Below, piece after piece: positions 11,623 to 23,029 of a DNA stretch of 64,000 bases. The notes under the pieces are model-generated. The model was not told the origin of the DNA and ran no database searches. It saw only the letters and a program-made list of their open reading frames with translations. How positions within the stretch are numbered: position 1 is the first letter of the stretch; each line of letters opens with the position of its first letter. The stretch is from Pseudeuparius sepicola. Taxonomy: Eukaryota > Arthropoda > Insecta > Coleoptera > Anthribidae. Position numbers and translations under genes: made by a program. The stretch covers positions 28,970,901 through 29,034,900 of the forward strand of contig OY987299.1 of assembly GCA_963920635.1 (NCBI GenBank). Direction: 5' to 3'.

Positions 11623-12606
11623 TAGAGATGTGCCGAGGGTTTATTCCCTTAGAGGGTTTTTTCCCAAAGTAGGGTTTTTTCATTAAGTCCCTTGGGTTTT
11701 TTGAGGGTTTTTTCCCTGAGGGTTTTTTCGAAAATGAGGGTTTAAATCGGGTTGGGTTTTTTCGTTAATTCCCTTGGGTTTTTTCAATAATTCAATAATA
11801 TATTATTTTTTTACTTTTGACAGATTTGACACATGACATGACATAATTTTGAGAGTACATACGTAACGTACATAGTACATGTACATAGTATATAGAGCGA
11901 ATCGCGAATGTAAATTGTAGGTTAAGAGTTTCGGATTTCAGCTTGTAGAAAACAAGAAAACATTTCCACTTTCCACAAATTATTTCCCAGTTGCATTACC
12001 AAAGTTATAAGTTATACTATACTAAATAAAATATTAAAAATATGCCGAGACATTGTTCCGAAGAATGGACACATTTTAGAATAATAATAATAAAAACAAA
12101 GATATATAAGAAAAGGAGAAAGTCAGACTTTATTTTTATTGCAGTTTTATAACTTTGCTAGTCAAGTGAAGAGTTATTAAGTTATTTATTTATACTTTAT
12201 TTATATACAAACAAAATGAAGTAACTGATACTTATGATACTGATACTGAGACTTTTTCTATTAAATTTGAAATTAAAAAAAAATAAGTAGGTATACCTAT
12301 TTATAAAATATGTAAATTCCCAATAAAATCCCAAAGCGGGTTTTTTCAAGGGTTTTTTCCCTTTATTGGGGTTTTTCAAGGAAAAAACCCTTGAAAAAAC
12401 CCAAAAACTAATAATATTTGAAAATAATAAATTCTAAATGTATTCTTATAGGGTTATTTGGTATCAAAATAATCGTCTTCTAACAAGCAATTTTAAAATG
12501 AAAGAAACCAGAAATTTGACATATAAAAACCCTTCCCGGAAAAAACCCGGGAAAAAACCGGGTTTATTCCCTCCAAAAATAAAAACCCGGTTTTTTCCCA
12601 TCACTA
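11623..12606. mobile_element. 984-bp hAT-like element with GGGTTTTTTC repeats
   Basis: Left end TAGAGATGTG and right end inverted TAGTGATGGG fit the hAT terminal pattern YARNG. The flanks CGTATAAG (11615-11622) and CGTCTAAG (12607-12614) agree at 7 of 8 bases. The first 170 and last 300 bases carry many copies of GGGTTTTTTCCC-like blocks, in both orientations on the right side. The interior is AT-rich without transposase. Non-autonomous. Confidence 0.75.
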
Positions 12607-12614
12607 CGTCTAAG

Positions 12615-13625
12615 TATATAGATAGTTGGAAACAAATCGTATTTCCAAAATTTTAAATTATTAAGCAGGTAGCTTCAGTAAGGTCTTTATTTAACAGTTT
12701 TTATCTACAACTATAAGTTTATTTTACGTTTGTGAGGAACCTTGGGAGAGAAATAAAATTACAAAAATTTTATAATGAGCACCGAGAAAAACTACATGAT
12801 TAGAACTAAGTACAAGACCTAATCTTATTAGTCCATCCCGAAATCTGTGAAAGTTCTTTGGGTAGATACATTCAACAAGGGAAGAAAGTTCAAGTACGTA
12901 CCTATTATACCAACATATTACAAATGGTTTGAGGAACCTGGTAACAAGGTGCAATAGCGACAAATTCTCAAATAAGCAAAATCGGCACTGACTTACCATA
13001 CTTATATTACTTAAATTCCTGGAAATAATTGCAGGAAACCAAATTCAAATATAAAATAAATTTGATTCATTTGGCACTTGCCATATTCTGTGTTTGTTGA
13101 CAGAACATTGTCAAGTCTAATTTTTAGAAATCATGGAAACCATTATTAATTTTTACTAACAATCAAAGTACCTGTTATATTCATAGATTCTCATTTTATA
13201 GTTTTTCTTCCTTACCTTTTTATAAAAGAAATGAAAAATAACATTTTTTGTTCTCCAAAAACATTTCAGTTCGAGTTTAAATATTTTACTTCTCCTCCGA
13301 CTGTTCGTATGAACGCATGGTGACACAGATTCCAAGAAACGTTTCTTCTACACACCATGACTAAATAATTTAACAAAAATAAACAATATACAGTGAAACT
13401 AAACACATACCACAAAATGAATGAAAATAAACAATATTAAAAAAAACAAATGGAAGAAAAACTCTTGAAAAAATAAATTATCAATGTAAGTATTCATAAG
13501 AATCTAATAATATTTAAATGTATTACGTCTATTCTAAATTTTATCCTTGTATGGTTACCACCTAAGAATTAACAGAAAAACCTTTCTCTCGTAGATTACA
13601 AATCGTGATTATATAAAAAATGTGA
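12615..13625. other. Unassigned DNA
   Basis: No gene recognised. TGGTCGAATCCCAGGA further right (13726) and a similar word at 11004 look B-box-like but lack tRNA structure. Confidence 0.35.
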
Positions 13626-13628
13626 TAC

Positions 13629-13672
13629 CTGATGATGGCAATAAGTGCCGAAACACGTGTAGTGTCCTAACA
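13629..13672 (+). ncRNA. Hammerhead-ribozyme-like motif, probably degraded
   Basis: The core CTGATGA (13629-13635) is followed by a GGCA/TGCC stem with a 5-nt loop, then GAAA (13650-13653), a 4-bp ACAC/GTGT stem III and C at the cleavage position (13666). An extra U at the base of stem II and mismatches in stem I make activity doubtful. It resembles hammerheads of Penelope-like elements. No retroelement ORF is seen around it. Confidence 0.45.
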
Positions 13673-14423
13673 AAAACCTTCTTTTAATGAAAAAATATTT
13701 TAATGTGTTAATATAAAAAAAATTTACATGGTCGAATCCCAGGAATTTTATTCAACAAAATAATAATTATTGTAGTGTAAGAATGCGATTACTCTTATTC
13801 AGTAGTTCCTGTATCACATTATGGTAGAAACAAACTTCGCCATTTGGTATTACGACTTGTAAGTTATTATTGTGTCATATACCGTTGTTGTAATCATTAA
13901 ATGCCAATAAAGTCCTGTTAATTATACAATTTACTGGAACTTTAACCTGGTGATATAGACGTATTTACAGATGAAATGGTCTAAGGGATGACTTTTCTCT
14001 ATACTATAAAATTATTGTGTAAACCATACACCTACCTTAAACCAACCACAGTAATTAATCTTGCACTTAGGGTGCACGCGTTATTAATTTCCACGCGACA
14101 AATATGAGCGCCGACAATAAATTAATATCATCGAATTAATAAATTACCGGCAGCGGCTGTTCCAGTTTTGCGTGACGCAAATTCGAGCTAATTGCGATTT
14201 ATTCCGACCGCAAATTACATCGAGAATTACAACTTAAGTGCCCACCATATTTCATATTTAGGGTTGAGCGGACAAGCGGCGCCCCGTCGGCCCCGCACTT
14301 TAATGATAAGAGCAACTCTTATCCAACCTCAAATCTCGTGCTTAACTACGCAGTATGAGAATGTGATGATCTAGAATTTTATTTAGAACATTTCGCTTAA
14401 TACAATATTTGTAAGGTATAACC
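13673..14423. other. Unassigned DNA with a small CpG-containing block
   Basis: The stretch at 14060-14300 mixes CpG words with ATTAAT and TTAATTA runs, similar in style to the other GC islands. No protein or repeat ends are recognised. Confidence 0.3.
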
Positions 14424-15111
14424 CTCAGAGAAATAACCAAGGATAGAGGGAGCAACAGCCTCAAAATACATACATTTGTAGTCAACCAACATCTTATGCA
14501 AATTTACCGAAGTAAACAAACATTAGGCCGGTGTGTACAACGTTTACCTGATTACTTAGGCTGGTATTTTTAGTAGGTTATGTCTTGAGATTGAGAAATA
14601 TCAATTTAGCCACATACCACACACTTTCTGAGTCCCACTGTATACAAAATCAGTCACTATATCCTAAATACTAATAAATAGCCCTTAAATTAACAGAAAA
14701 ACAATTAAAAACGGGAAAAATCCATACGTAAACAATCGGAAAACTTGACATGCTGGGCATACACAAAACAAATATCGCTGAGTTAACGGACGCGGCGCCC
14801 GCGGCAGCGAAAGCAGCGTTGCCATGTCGGGCGGTTTGAGGTATCTGTGACGATTTTATTAAAGTGATAATTAGATACTATAATTACACTGCAATTTAGT
14901 TTTAGTTTAAAATTGTTACAAACAAGAAATTAACAACTACATTTGTTAATTTAGCAGTTTGGGAGGTGTGTCTTCATGGAATCTCATTATTAAACCCTTC
15001 TATTTTGAAATGAAATACTGTAAACAATGGAGTACGCGGCATCACTCAAAAAGATGTTTGCTTTGTTTACTTTTTGTTCTTACTCCCTCTATCCTTGGTT
15101 ATTTCTCTGAG
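14424..15111. mobile_element. 688-bp P-like (P superfamily) non-autonomous element
   Basis: Perfect 29-bp terminal inverted repeats begin CTCAGAGAAATAACCAAGG and continue to ATAGAGGGAG. A perfect 8-bp direct duplication, GTATAACC, flanks them (14416-14423, 15112-15119). The core GAAATAAC...AAGG matches the style of Drosophila P-element ends, which also give 8-bp duplications. hAT is the alternative, but the first bases do not fit YARNG. The interior is non-coding, with a small GC-rich patch at 14788-14840. Perfect ends indicate a recent insertion. Confidence 0.75.
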
Positions 15112-15119
15112 GTATAACC

Positions 15120-18090
15120 AAAATGGTTATATTTGAGCGCCAGAAGCTTAATCTAATTGATGGTTAAATGAAAGATAACATTTTCCTATTTACAATGTAT
15201 TTACAAGTTGTCATCAATTGTTACAATAAGGTGAAGTAGACTGAGTAAGCTAAACTTTGTTATTTACAACAAGTAAAGAATTAATTCACCATTGAAAAGA
15301 TGAATAAACAATGCAAAAAAATGTTAAATCTTTTAAAATACAAATTCGGAGACGTTCGAGGTCTAAATACGAGAACACTGCTAGCACAAGATTTCACGTG
15401 AGCGTTTAAAGTTCGTTTACGAGCACTTAGAAAATATGGACTACTCAGTTCGACAGAGTACCTTAAAAGTTCCGGATCGTTGACACTGGTGATTTGCCAC
15501 CGTTGCTCCAAGCTTCTTTTCGTTGTAGTAGTTATGACCTCAGCTAGACTTGAGACTCAAGGTTGGGTCGTGGACGACGATGTGCGACCACTGTTAGACT
15601 GTGTCGTAAGCTGGTGTGTTTGTCCATATTCCGATGGTGCTTCGCTCGCGTACCGGAGAGCATGTAAAAGAAAACACAACGAACAGTCTCCGAAAAAATT
15701 GCAGTCGAAACGTCGACGCGTTTACAATGAATATAGTTAAATTTCTTAAATGTAAAGAGATTGTGAAAACAAATAAACCTTTACAGATTTTGCAATTCAA
15801 ATTGACAAAACCTTAACTAATAACCCAACTTTGACTTAATGAACCTCTAATCTGACTATGAAATAGTTTAAAAATTAATAACCAAAAGCGATCAATTATC
15901 CTGACTTAATAAATTTACTTACAAGATAAATGGTAACATTAACAAAATACAGAATGATTGGCGACTTCCGTTCGAACTCGTGGAACTCGGAAAATACGTG
16001 GAATTGTCCACTCACACCTCAAGGCACGTGCTCCCCGCACATGTAAGAAAACCTTAATTAGTACAGAGAAAATAAATGCACACCGTATACAGAACCACCT
16101 AATAAGCCGCCCGTAGAGTCGGAAATTTGGCCTCGAAAGAGATTTTTCACGCGGAGATTTCGATACAGAAAATTCAAGACCAAATTTCACCCGACGTGAC
16201 TTCACCACGAGTGTTCGATAGAGAAGTGCCACGATTTCTTTTCGCCGGCACTACTTATAGATTTTTCGCACAATATGGGAGACTTCCGTTTCCTGGACGT
16301 TAAATTAGGTAAAAAAACTTTAAATGGATATAAACGAAAAATCAAGAGAGAAGGCTGGGGTGTCAACTGTTAATTCTGCCAAACTCCTACCACTGATAAC
16401 TAGACTAGAAAGAAATGTCGAAAATAAAGATTGATCATACATGAAGTTAGCACGGTTGCGCTAACTGATCACAAAATCTGAATAAAGTGAATATTTGTGT
16501 GTGGTTTACGTCCGACAGTGTTCACAACAATGTAGTTGTTCTAACAATACATACCTTCAATTGATGAATGAAATTTAAACACTATTGCAACCAGCACATA
16601 CCTTTTTATACTGTTCAACAGATTGGTTTTGAAACAACAAGCTCTACATCGGTAGGCAATAGATCATACATCAGCTTGTATATAGGTGGTTGCAGATAGT
16701 AGGGCTATATTCTTTATAGTGGTACGTTTACACGGGGTCCAACGAACGAATCGGAATGAAATAATGCACTTGTAGCGACAACCGTGTAACTCCGGTTTCC
16801 AAGGAACGGAGATATTTGGATCATTGTTTTCACTTTTCACATTTGTCAATATTATGTTAGTTAAGATAATAAAGATTCTTATAAAAGAACTGTTGTTCCC
16901 ATACACTTAAAACGTCGTAACGAAAACTAGAAAAAAATTTCGTACAAAAGGTGCAAATTATTTCACGAACTGCCCCACTATACCTCTGTAATTTAAGCAA
17001 AAAGTCATTTTTTAGTTTTGCACACTGTTCGGCTTTAAAGACACTATAGTCCATTTCAAAATTAGAGAGAGTAATAAAACCTTATTTCGTGTTCAAATCC
17101 GACACAGGAACATTCCTTTTAATTCAATATTCATCTGTACCTTTTACATATGGGGTGGAATTCTGAAGGGGTTAGATTCCTGCTGCAGAATTAGCTGGAA
17201 TTGTCTCGATTCCTCTCGAATACAGTTTTAGACTGCTGTGAAGCATCTATAACAAAACAATATACCTACTTATTCTAGCAATATATTTTTTTACTTTCAA
17301 CATGTTTGAATTGTAACCATAGTTTTTATTCTTTTGTTATTGAAAATATCTCGCCGAAGAATGCGAACCAACCCCTTTCTAATTTTCGGTCCCATTTTAT
17401 TGGGGACCAAGCTAGGGACCGGGGGCAGGGTCCCATAGCATCCCATTTCAATCAATTTGCTCCCGAATACATTCAATTTATACAGCTGAGCTGTTTTTAG
17501 ATAGATCCCCTTATAAAAATATATTCGGGATTTTCGACGACTTCTTGCGACAATGGCGTAATAAAATAGCAATTTTGACCGATTCCCTTCCACCTTTTAC
17601 AGCCGCTCATATTTTAGGGTTTTATGCTGGATTTTATGTGGGTGGAGTGGGATGTACCGTATAGAACCTGCATACGTGCGGTGGATCAAATATTTACACT
17701 GTACACTTGCAGGTTGTATTCTATACAATAGAATAAAACAAGGTAATTGTTCAAAAAATATTGAACTAACACTGTAGTATAGGTACTACGGAAATATCTA
17801 CCTACATGCATAAACGTTTGATTTTCTAAAAAAATCAAATACCTCTGAAGAACTACAGAATATTTGCGCACCTACCCTGGAACTGGAGAGTACATCCGTG
17901 AGGAACTGTGTCTCCCGAAATTTAAAATAGATTATTCGAAAATATTTATTTTGAACAAAGGAATAATTTGAAGATCATTTGTTTTTTGTTTTCTTTTTGC
18001 GGCGATGTTATCGGTGTGGCGAAGAATGCGGTGTTGCCAAGGTAAGCCTATCAAGAAATGGGCCTGGTGAGAATTGGGAGTGTTTTTACG
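15120..18090. other. Unassigned DNA
   Basis: About 3 kb without recognised genes, paired termini or strong composition change. The open frames of 60-98 codons here, such as 15480-15740 plus and 16664-17054 minus, match no family I know and overlap in several phases. Confidence 0.4.
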
Positions 18091-18097
18091 GCCGGTT

Positions 18098-18903
18098 AAT
18101 ATTTACCAAACTAGTTGAGATATTTAAGTTAAATTTGGTACACTTTATAACGGCATGGGTTAACATAAAACCTGTTAATATCAAACACTTTGAACTGGCA
18201 GAGAAGTGAATTAGTACAATTTTACTGTTTTTAGAAAAAATTAATCACGTTGTATAGTATAATAAAATGTAGATTTATGTACATTTTGGCAATTTTTCGA
18301 AGGTGTCATTGTTTCATGGCAAATCTGATTTTTTTTTTGGGTACCTATTTCTGAAAAATTAACTAAAAAATTTGCTCGATAGGTAAGACTCAAAGTAGAA
18401 AAAATGTATTTCTTACTTTAAATAAAGTAACTTTTTCAAATAAACTTACCTATTTAAGGCCATACTTTTGAAAATACAGTTCCTGAAACATGTAGGAAAG
18501 ATAAAATTAATATATCTCGAAAAGTAAAACCTTGTACTTTATTGGAAAAAGTTACTTTGTTTAAAGTAAGAAATACATTTTTCTAGTTTGAGTCTTTACC
18601 TTCCGAGCAAATTATTCAGTTAATTTTTCAGAAATACCCTGAAATATTACAAAAAAAATCAAATTTACCATGAAACCATGACACACACTAACAATTGTCA
18701 ACAGGACATTTTTGTTAACAATTAAAAATCTACATAAAAATCTATACATTTTCTTACTATACAAGGAAATTAATTTTTCTAACTTCTCCGCCACTGGTTG
18801 TTCAAGGTGTTTGATATTAACAGGTTGTATGCCAATCCATGCCGTTATATTGTTTATCAAATATGATTTAAACATCTCAACTAGTTTCATAAATATTCAA
18901 TAA
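18098..18903. mobile_element. Palindromic element, family C, copy 1
   Basis: Left arm CAAACTAGTTGAGATATTTAA and right arm AAACATCTCAACTAGTTT pair. Inner arms also pair (ATAACGGCATGGG with CCATGCCGTTAT; AAGTAACTTTTTC with GAAAAAGTTACTT). The centre is near 18500. Right-hand sequence to about 19025 also belongs to the family (compare 44740-44865). The outer left end is missing. Confidence 0.7.
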
Positions 18904-19025
18904 AATACAAATATTTTTCCAAACTTTAACAGCCTGTAACTTATAAGACCTAAAAACAGTTTATATAAGAAAGTGCGATTATTTTTTGAAGATCTATCAC
19001 CTGTTATAGTTTGGTCCCTTAAAAG

Positions 19026-19519
19026 TGTATATTGCATAAGTTTCTTTTATTTTGATCAATTATTTAAATTTAATAATAACTTAAAAATAACTATTAATTT
19101 TCGTGTAGGCTGCAGGGTTTTCAATTTTTCAAGTTAATTATTGCATTTATAACAATCAAACCATTTTGTAGCAAATTCATTGCGAACAAATTACCATAGG
19201 AAGTCAACCTGATGGGTTATTTAAGATACCTATATCGAAAGATATTTTAAGAACTTTTTTAGCGGCGCACATAATATTCCTTGTTCTACACATTATTCTG
19301 AACAGATTCTATCATTAGTCCAGCTGTTATGACGAAAATGCACTTTCTATTACCCTATACCGACTGGACTATTGGGAGGACCTCCAAACTGGAACTGCGA
19401 CTCAGTATTGCCCGCTTATTATTGTGAATTATTTCTTGTATTGGCAGAAAAGAAATCCCCCAAATGCTGCGATGCATATCCGATCTAGAGAGTGTCTAGA
19501 ACGAAGCTATAAACAAAGT
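19026..19519. other. Unassigned AT-rich DNA
   Basis: Nothing recognised. Confidence 0.35.
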
Positions 19520-19745
19520 TGGCCTCATAGCAAAATTCCCCTACGAGTAGTAAGGCTAGTACGTTCAACTTCCCCGTAGCCCTCTCTACGGCGTTTCCGA
19601 CTACGCTCACCTTTTTTTGCGGCCGATTCACAACTTCCCTTAATGCAACTTCAAAGGCCCCGCTTCGTCCCGTTCCGATGCGCCCCGCTTCTGGCGCCGC
19701 ACGGCCTCAAAAATGCGGAAAGGAATGGGGCGTGGCGGAGTAGGT
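19520..19745 (+). repeat. Dispersed GC-rich repeat, copy 1 of 2
   Basis: Direct diverged match to 21782-21965. They share GGCC(T)CATAGCAAAATTCC, GCGGCCGATTCA, AATGCGCCCC-type words, GCACGGCCTCAAAAA and GAAAGGAATGGGGCG. Copy 1 has an extra 40 bases in the middle. The 108-codon frame at 19643-19969 spans only part of it and is not conserved in copy 2, so I do not call a gene. Confidence 0.55.
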
Positions 19746-20114
19746 ACGTGAGTCTTGTGGGGAATGCGGACGTGGCATATCGGAGTGCGCTGAATTTGAA
19801 TGGAGACGTGAATGTAAACATGGCGCCAGGTGATGAACTGCATGCTACTTCTCCAATAATGCCTTGCTTTAAGCACGGTATAAGCAGGTTTGTAACAGAA
19901 GCCTTCCTAATGACATATACCTATTATGTCAAAATAAGCGAGTCGCCATTTCAATATACGGAGAAGTAGATATCGTAAAATAAATTCAGGCGTAACCCCA
20001 GACAAAATATAACTAGACCAATAATAACAAATGGCATTGTTATCATTCGCAACATATACAATAACAAATCAAAACAAATATTCGCCTAGGTGAACGGGAT
20101 GATTCCGTTGCTAG

Positions 20115-20760
20115 CAGTGGCGACTCGTGGGTTAATGTACAGGGGGGCGGGCGGGCTATGTTTTGAAAAAATGCACTCTATGGTCAATCATAAAAAAGAT
20201 GGGTACCGAGCTGGGTACCTACATTCGGCATGGGCTTTTTTATTTTTAGTAGAAATTAGGTATTTTTGCATAATTAATATAAAAAAAGTACGTAAACAAT
20301 AATTCCCGTTTTTCCAAGAAGTTTATAATGCAAACACCGTAAATCATATACCTACTAAAAAAACTCTACGCCGAAATGTCTAGGTACTTACTCTTTCTTT
20401 CCATCATGTAAATATCTAAATATCATTACCATTTGACAATTATTCGAAATGTCAGTTGTAATCACAATGTATGGCTAAATAGTCCGTTTTACTTATTTGC
20501 TCTCGAATTTCTTGACGACAAACTTCCAGCATGCTGTTCAACATTTCATTTTGCACTATTTTTGATGTACCTGGAATACTGTAGAACTTTTCAAATGTTG
20601 TTTCATAACAAAATCTAACTCTGATGTAAAATCCATTAGTTCTAGGAAAATACCACGATTTTGAGTCTTCTTTTTCGTCGTGCCCTCGTAGCGCTAATTC
20701 TAGCTTTCCACAAAATTTTATGCAGGTCATTAATCTTTTTAAAATATATCTATTTTATCC
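20115..20760 (-). mobile_element. Fragment of a hAT transposon (ZMYM1-like group)
   Basis: CAGTGGCGACTCGTGGG at 20115 is a typical hAT terminus (YARNG) followed by GC-rich subterminal sequence. Relative to the minus-strand transposase fragment at 20375-20750 it is the 3' end. I find no matching opposite end to the right, so the element is truncated near 20760. Confidence 0.6.
20375..20750 (-). pseudogene. hAT transposase fragment, DUF4371/ZMYM1-like
   Basis: The minus frame shows ILKRLMTCIKFCGKLELALRGHDE followed by KIVQNEMLNSMLEVCRQEI and SKTDYLAIHCD, the hallmark block of DUF4371 proteins (RGHDE, then IQNE..., then the D-E-TTD region). After a small frameshift near 20455 it resumes as NNCQMVMIFRYLHDGK. 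The downstream base string contains GTAAGTACC, which could be a relic 5' splice site. The rest of the catalytic domain and the hAT dimerisation domain are missing. Confidence 0.75.
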
Positions 20761-20929
20761 CTTATGTATAATAATGTTTTGCGGGTACGTGGAATTTAAC
20801 TGAGCGGCAATACTAACCTTGCATAAAAATGCTAGTTCTCGGTCAATGAAAGGTCTAAAAAGTTACCTTTCAAAGTGTCCTGCACACTATTTTTCATTTT
20901 GATTATTTATTACGAGTAGAAAGAACACT

Positions 20930-21112
20930 ATACGACGCGAGGCACCGTTCAGGACCAGAGGAAACGCCGCGCGGGAACAGGAAGAAGCGGCGCAGAACTA
21001 TAAAGCACTTCAGTTCGGCGCAAAAACTCTCCGCCCCAGATCAAGCAGCGGCGTGGACCAATCGCCCCAACTCCGTGCCCATTCGCGCCCCTCTTTTTCC
21101 GCGTAATCCGAA
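20930..21112. other. GC-rich island
   Basis: CpG-dense (GACGCGAGGCACC, GCCGCGCGGGAAC), lying between the hAT fragment and a foldback arm. It includes TATAAAG followed closely by TCAGTT, but the spacing is too short for a normal TATA-initiator pair. Function unknown. Confidence 0.35.
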
Positions 21113-21564
21113 AAAATGAATGGAAAAAAGTAATTTTCAGTATAATTGTCTCAAAACATTTTAAAAATATTTCGTGTCGTACATCATGGTATTTGCAATG
21201 AAAAGTGCTTTCAAAATCTGCAAAAAAAATCCAGGTTCGTATTTAAAAAAATAAACTTGAAGATGGTTTCTCAAAAACTAAATATTGTAGAACAAATCTA
21301 AAAACGCCATCTTAAAGTCCGTTGAAAAGTGCCATAAGAAAAAGTTTTTTTTTCCTATCTGTGATAACAACTTCAGAAAAAAATAAAATCGAAAAGGCAA
21401 AATTTCACTTTTTTCAAAATAATTCAAAAACGACAAAATATATTAGAAATCTGTACCATTTTATTGACCTCAAAATTGCGCAACTTTTTTCTCATTTAAC
21501 CGTTGTTCTATCTTTCACCGTTTGCAAGATCCCCATGCTGTTCATTCTTATCCGGGACACATTG
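21113..21564 (+). mobile_element. Single arm of family E element
   Basis: Matches the right arm at 61145-61590 closely (AAGATGGTTTCTCAAAAAC, CGCCATCTTAAAG, TTCTTATCCGGGACACATTG) and ends before TA (21565). No inverted partner arm is present here, unlike 60310-61590. The 84-codon frame inside is an arm artefact. Confidence 0.65.
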
Positions 21565-21781
21565 TATAAAAGATAAAGACGCAAATAAGTTTTCATTTGT
21601 AGTCTACATATTACCTATATTTTTAATTGCTACACAATTTATCATATAATTATTATTATATCTCACGAATAACATTAATTATTAAGGTGTACACCTGGAA
21701 ATCCCGTCAAATTTACCAAGCAGTAAACAGGTTGATATAATATGACGAGATTTATTTCTTAAAAAAATAAAGCTAGAAATA

Positions 21782-21965
21782 AAAATGGCCTTATAGCAAA
21801 ATTCCACTTGAAAACTAGTACGTTGAAATTTTTGCGAGGCCGATTCATAACTCCCTAGTGCAACTTCAAGGGCCCGCCTCGTCCTGTTCTAATGCGCCCC
21901 ACTTCGGGCACCGCACGGCCTCAAAAAATATGGTTGCAGAAAGGAATGGGGCGTAGAGTAGGTAC
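21782..21965 (+). repeat. Dispersed GC-rich repeat, copy 2 of 2
   Basis: Diverged direct copy of 19520-19745, shorter in the middle. Class unknown. Confidence 0.55.
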
Positions 21966-22047
21966 AGTAAGGGCGGAGCACAAACGATTTGTGAATATGT
22001 AGTATTTTAATTACTATTTATGTTTATGTTTATACCAGCCCATTATA

Positions 22048-22937
22048 CAGGGTGTTCCAGCCGAAACGTAACAGGCTCTATAACGGCCGGGATTTTTTTT
22101 TTTTTGAAAAACGCAAAAAGAGGTCATTTTTGTTTGGCAGGGAGACATCTTTTGGCATAAAATTGTTAGATCTATCTGCAACCCCCTGATCAGGGGTTGA
22201 ACCTCTTCAAATAATTTAAATTGGAAGGTGGTTTATGTCGCACGCCTTAGAAAACGTCTCTCAATTCTCTATACACCTGCATCAGATTTTCGAAAATCGA
22301 TCGACTTTTCAAAAAGGTAGACCGATTAAAATGCAAAACATTTATTTTCAATTATTGCCTGGTATTGTTAAACAATTAAGCCGAAAGTGGTGGTCGGGGG
22401 CCGTAAGTTTTAGAAAGTATGTTCAGCAACATCACTTTGACGAAAATTTGATAAACGGGGAGGAAATTGAAACTTTATTGTAATAAATGATCAAAATGTT
22501 GCCCATTCACTTCCATGCAATAATAAAGATTTTGTTCAAATGAATTTGAACTTTGTGCAACATTTCAGGGGTAATTTGTCGACATTCGTTTATAATACGG
22601 AGACGCAGAACTTCTATTGTTTAACAATACCAGGCAATAATTGAAAATGAATGTTTTGCATTTTACACGCTGTATCTTTTTGAAAAGTCGATCGATTTTC
22701 GAAAATCTGATGCAGGTGTATAGAGAATTGAGAAACGTTTCCAAAGGTGTGAACCCCCTTTCCATTTAAATTTTTTGAAGGGGTTCAACCCCTGCTCAGG
22801 GGGTTGCAGATAGATCTATCAACTTTATGCCAAAATATGTCCCCCTGCCAAACAAAATTGACCTCTTTTTGCGTTTTTCCAAAAAAATAATTTCCCGGCC
22901 GTTATAGAGCCTGTTACGTTTCCGCTGGAACACCCTG
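22048..22937. mobile_element. 890-bp foldback element with mariner-like transposase relic, family F
   Basis: Ends CAGGGTGTTCCAGC and GCTGGAACACCCTG are perfect complements and are flanked by TA (22046-22047, 22938-22939). The arms of about 330 bases are nearly identical inverted copies; the loop is about 22370-22610. The loop holds the tail of a transposase on the minus strand, which ties this palindrome family to Tc1/mariner-like parents. Confidence 0.85.
22475..22621 (-). pseudogene. Mariner-like transposase C-terminus, relic
   Basis: Minus-strand reading gives TIEVLRLRIINECRQITPEML, then after a frameshift NSFEQNLYYCMEVNGQHF and a DHLLQ stop. The pattern of a basic helix, a cysteine before the xNGxHFxHLL tail, and a stop is the usual C-terminus of mariner/Tc1-like transposases in insects. 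Only about 48 codons survive; the catalytic DDE/D core is absent. Confidence 0.75.
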
Positions 22938-23029
22938 TAATTATCCATAGTCTGACTATATCAGAACGCAGGTAAATTTAGGTATTAATACATATATTAT
23001 AGCTAACTTTATTATTGGTTTGTTATATA

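Noticed and set aside
15281..17054. Open frames of 65-98 codons as small genes
   Set aside because: They overlap on both strands, carry no recognisable domains and show no exon-intron structure I can support.
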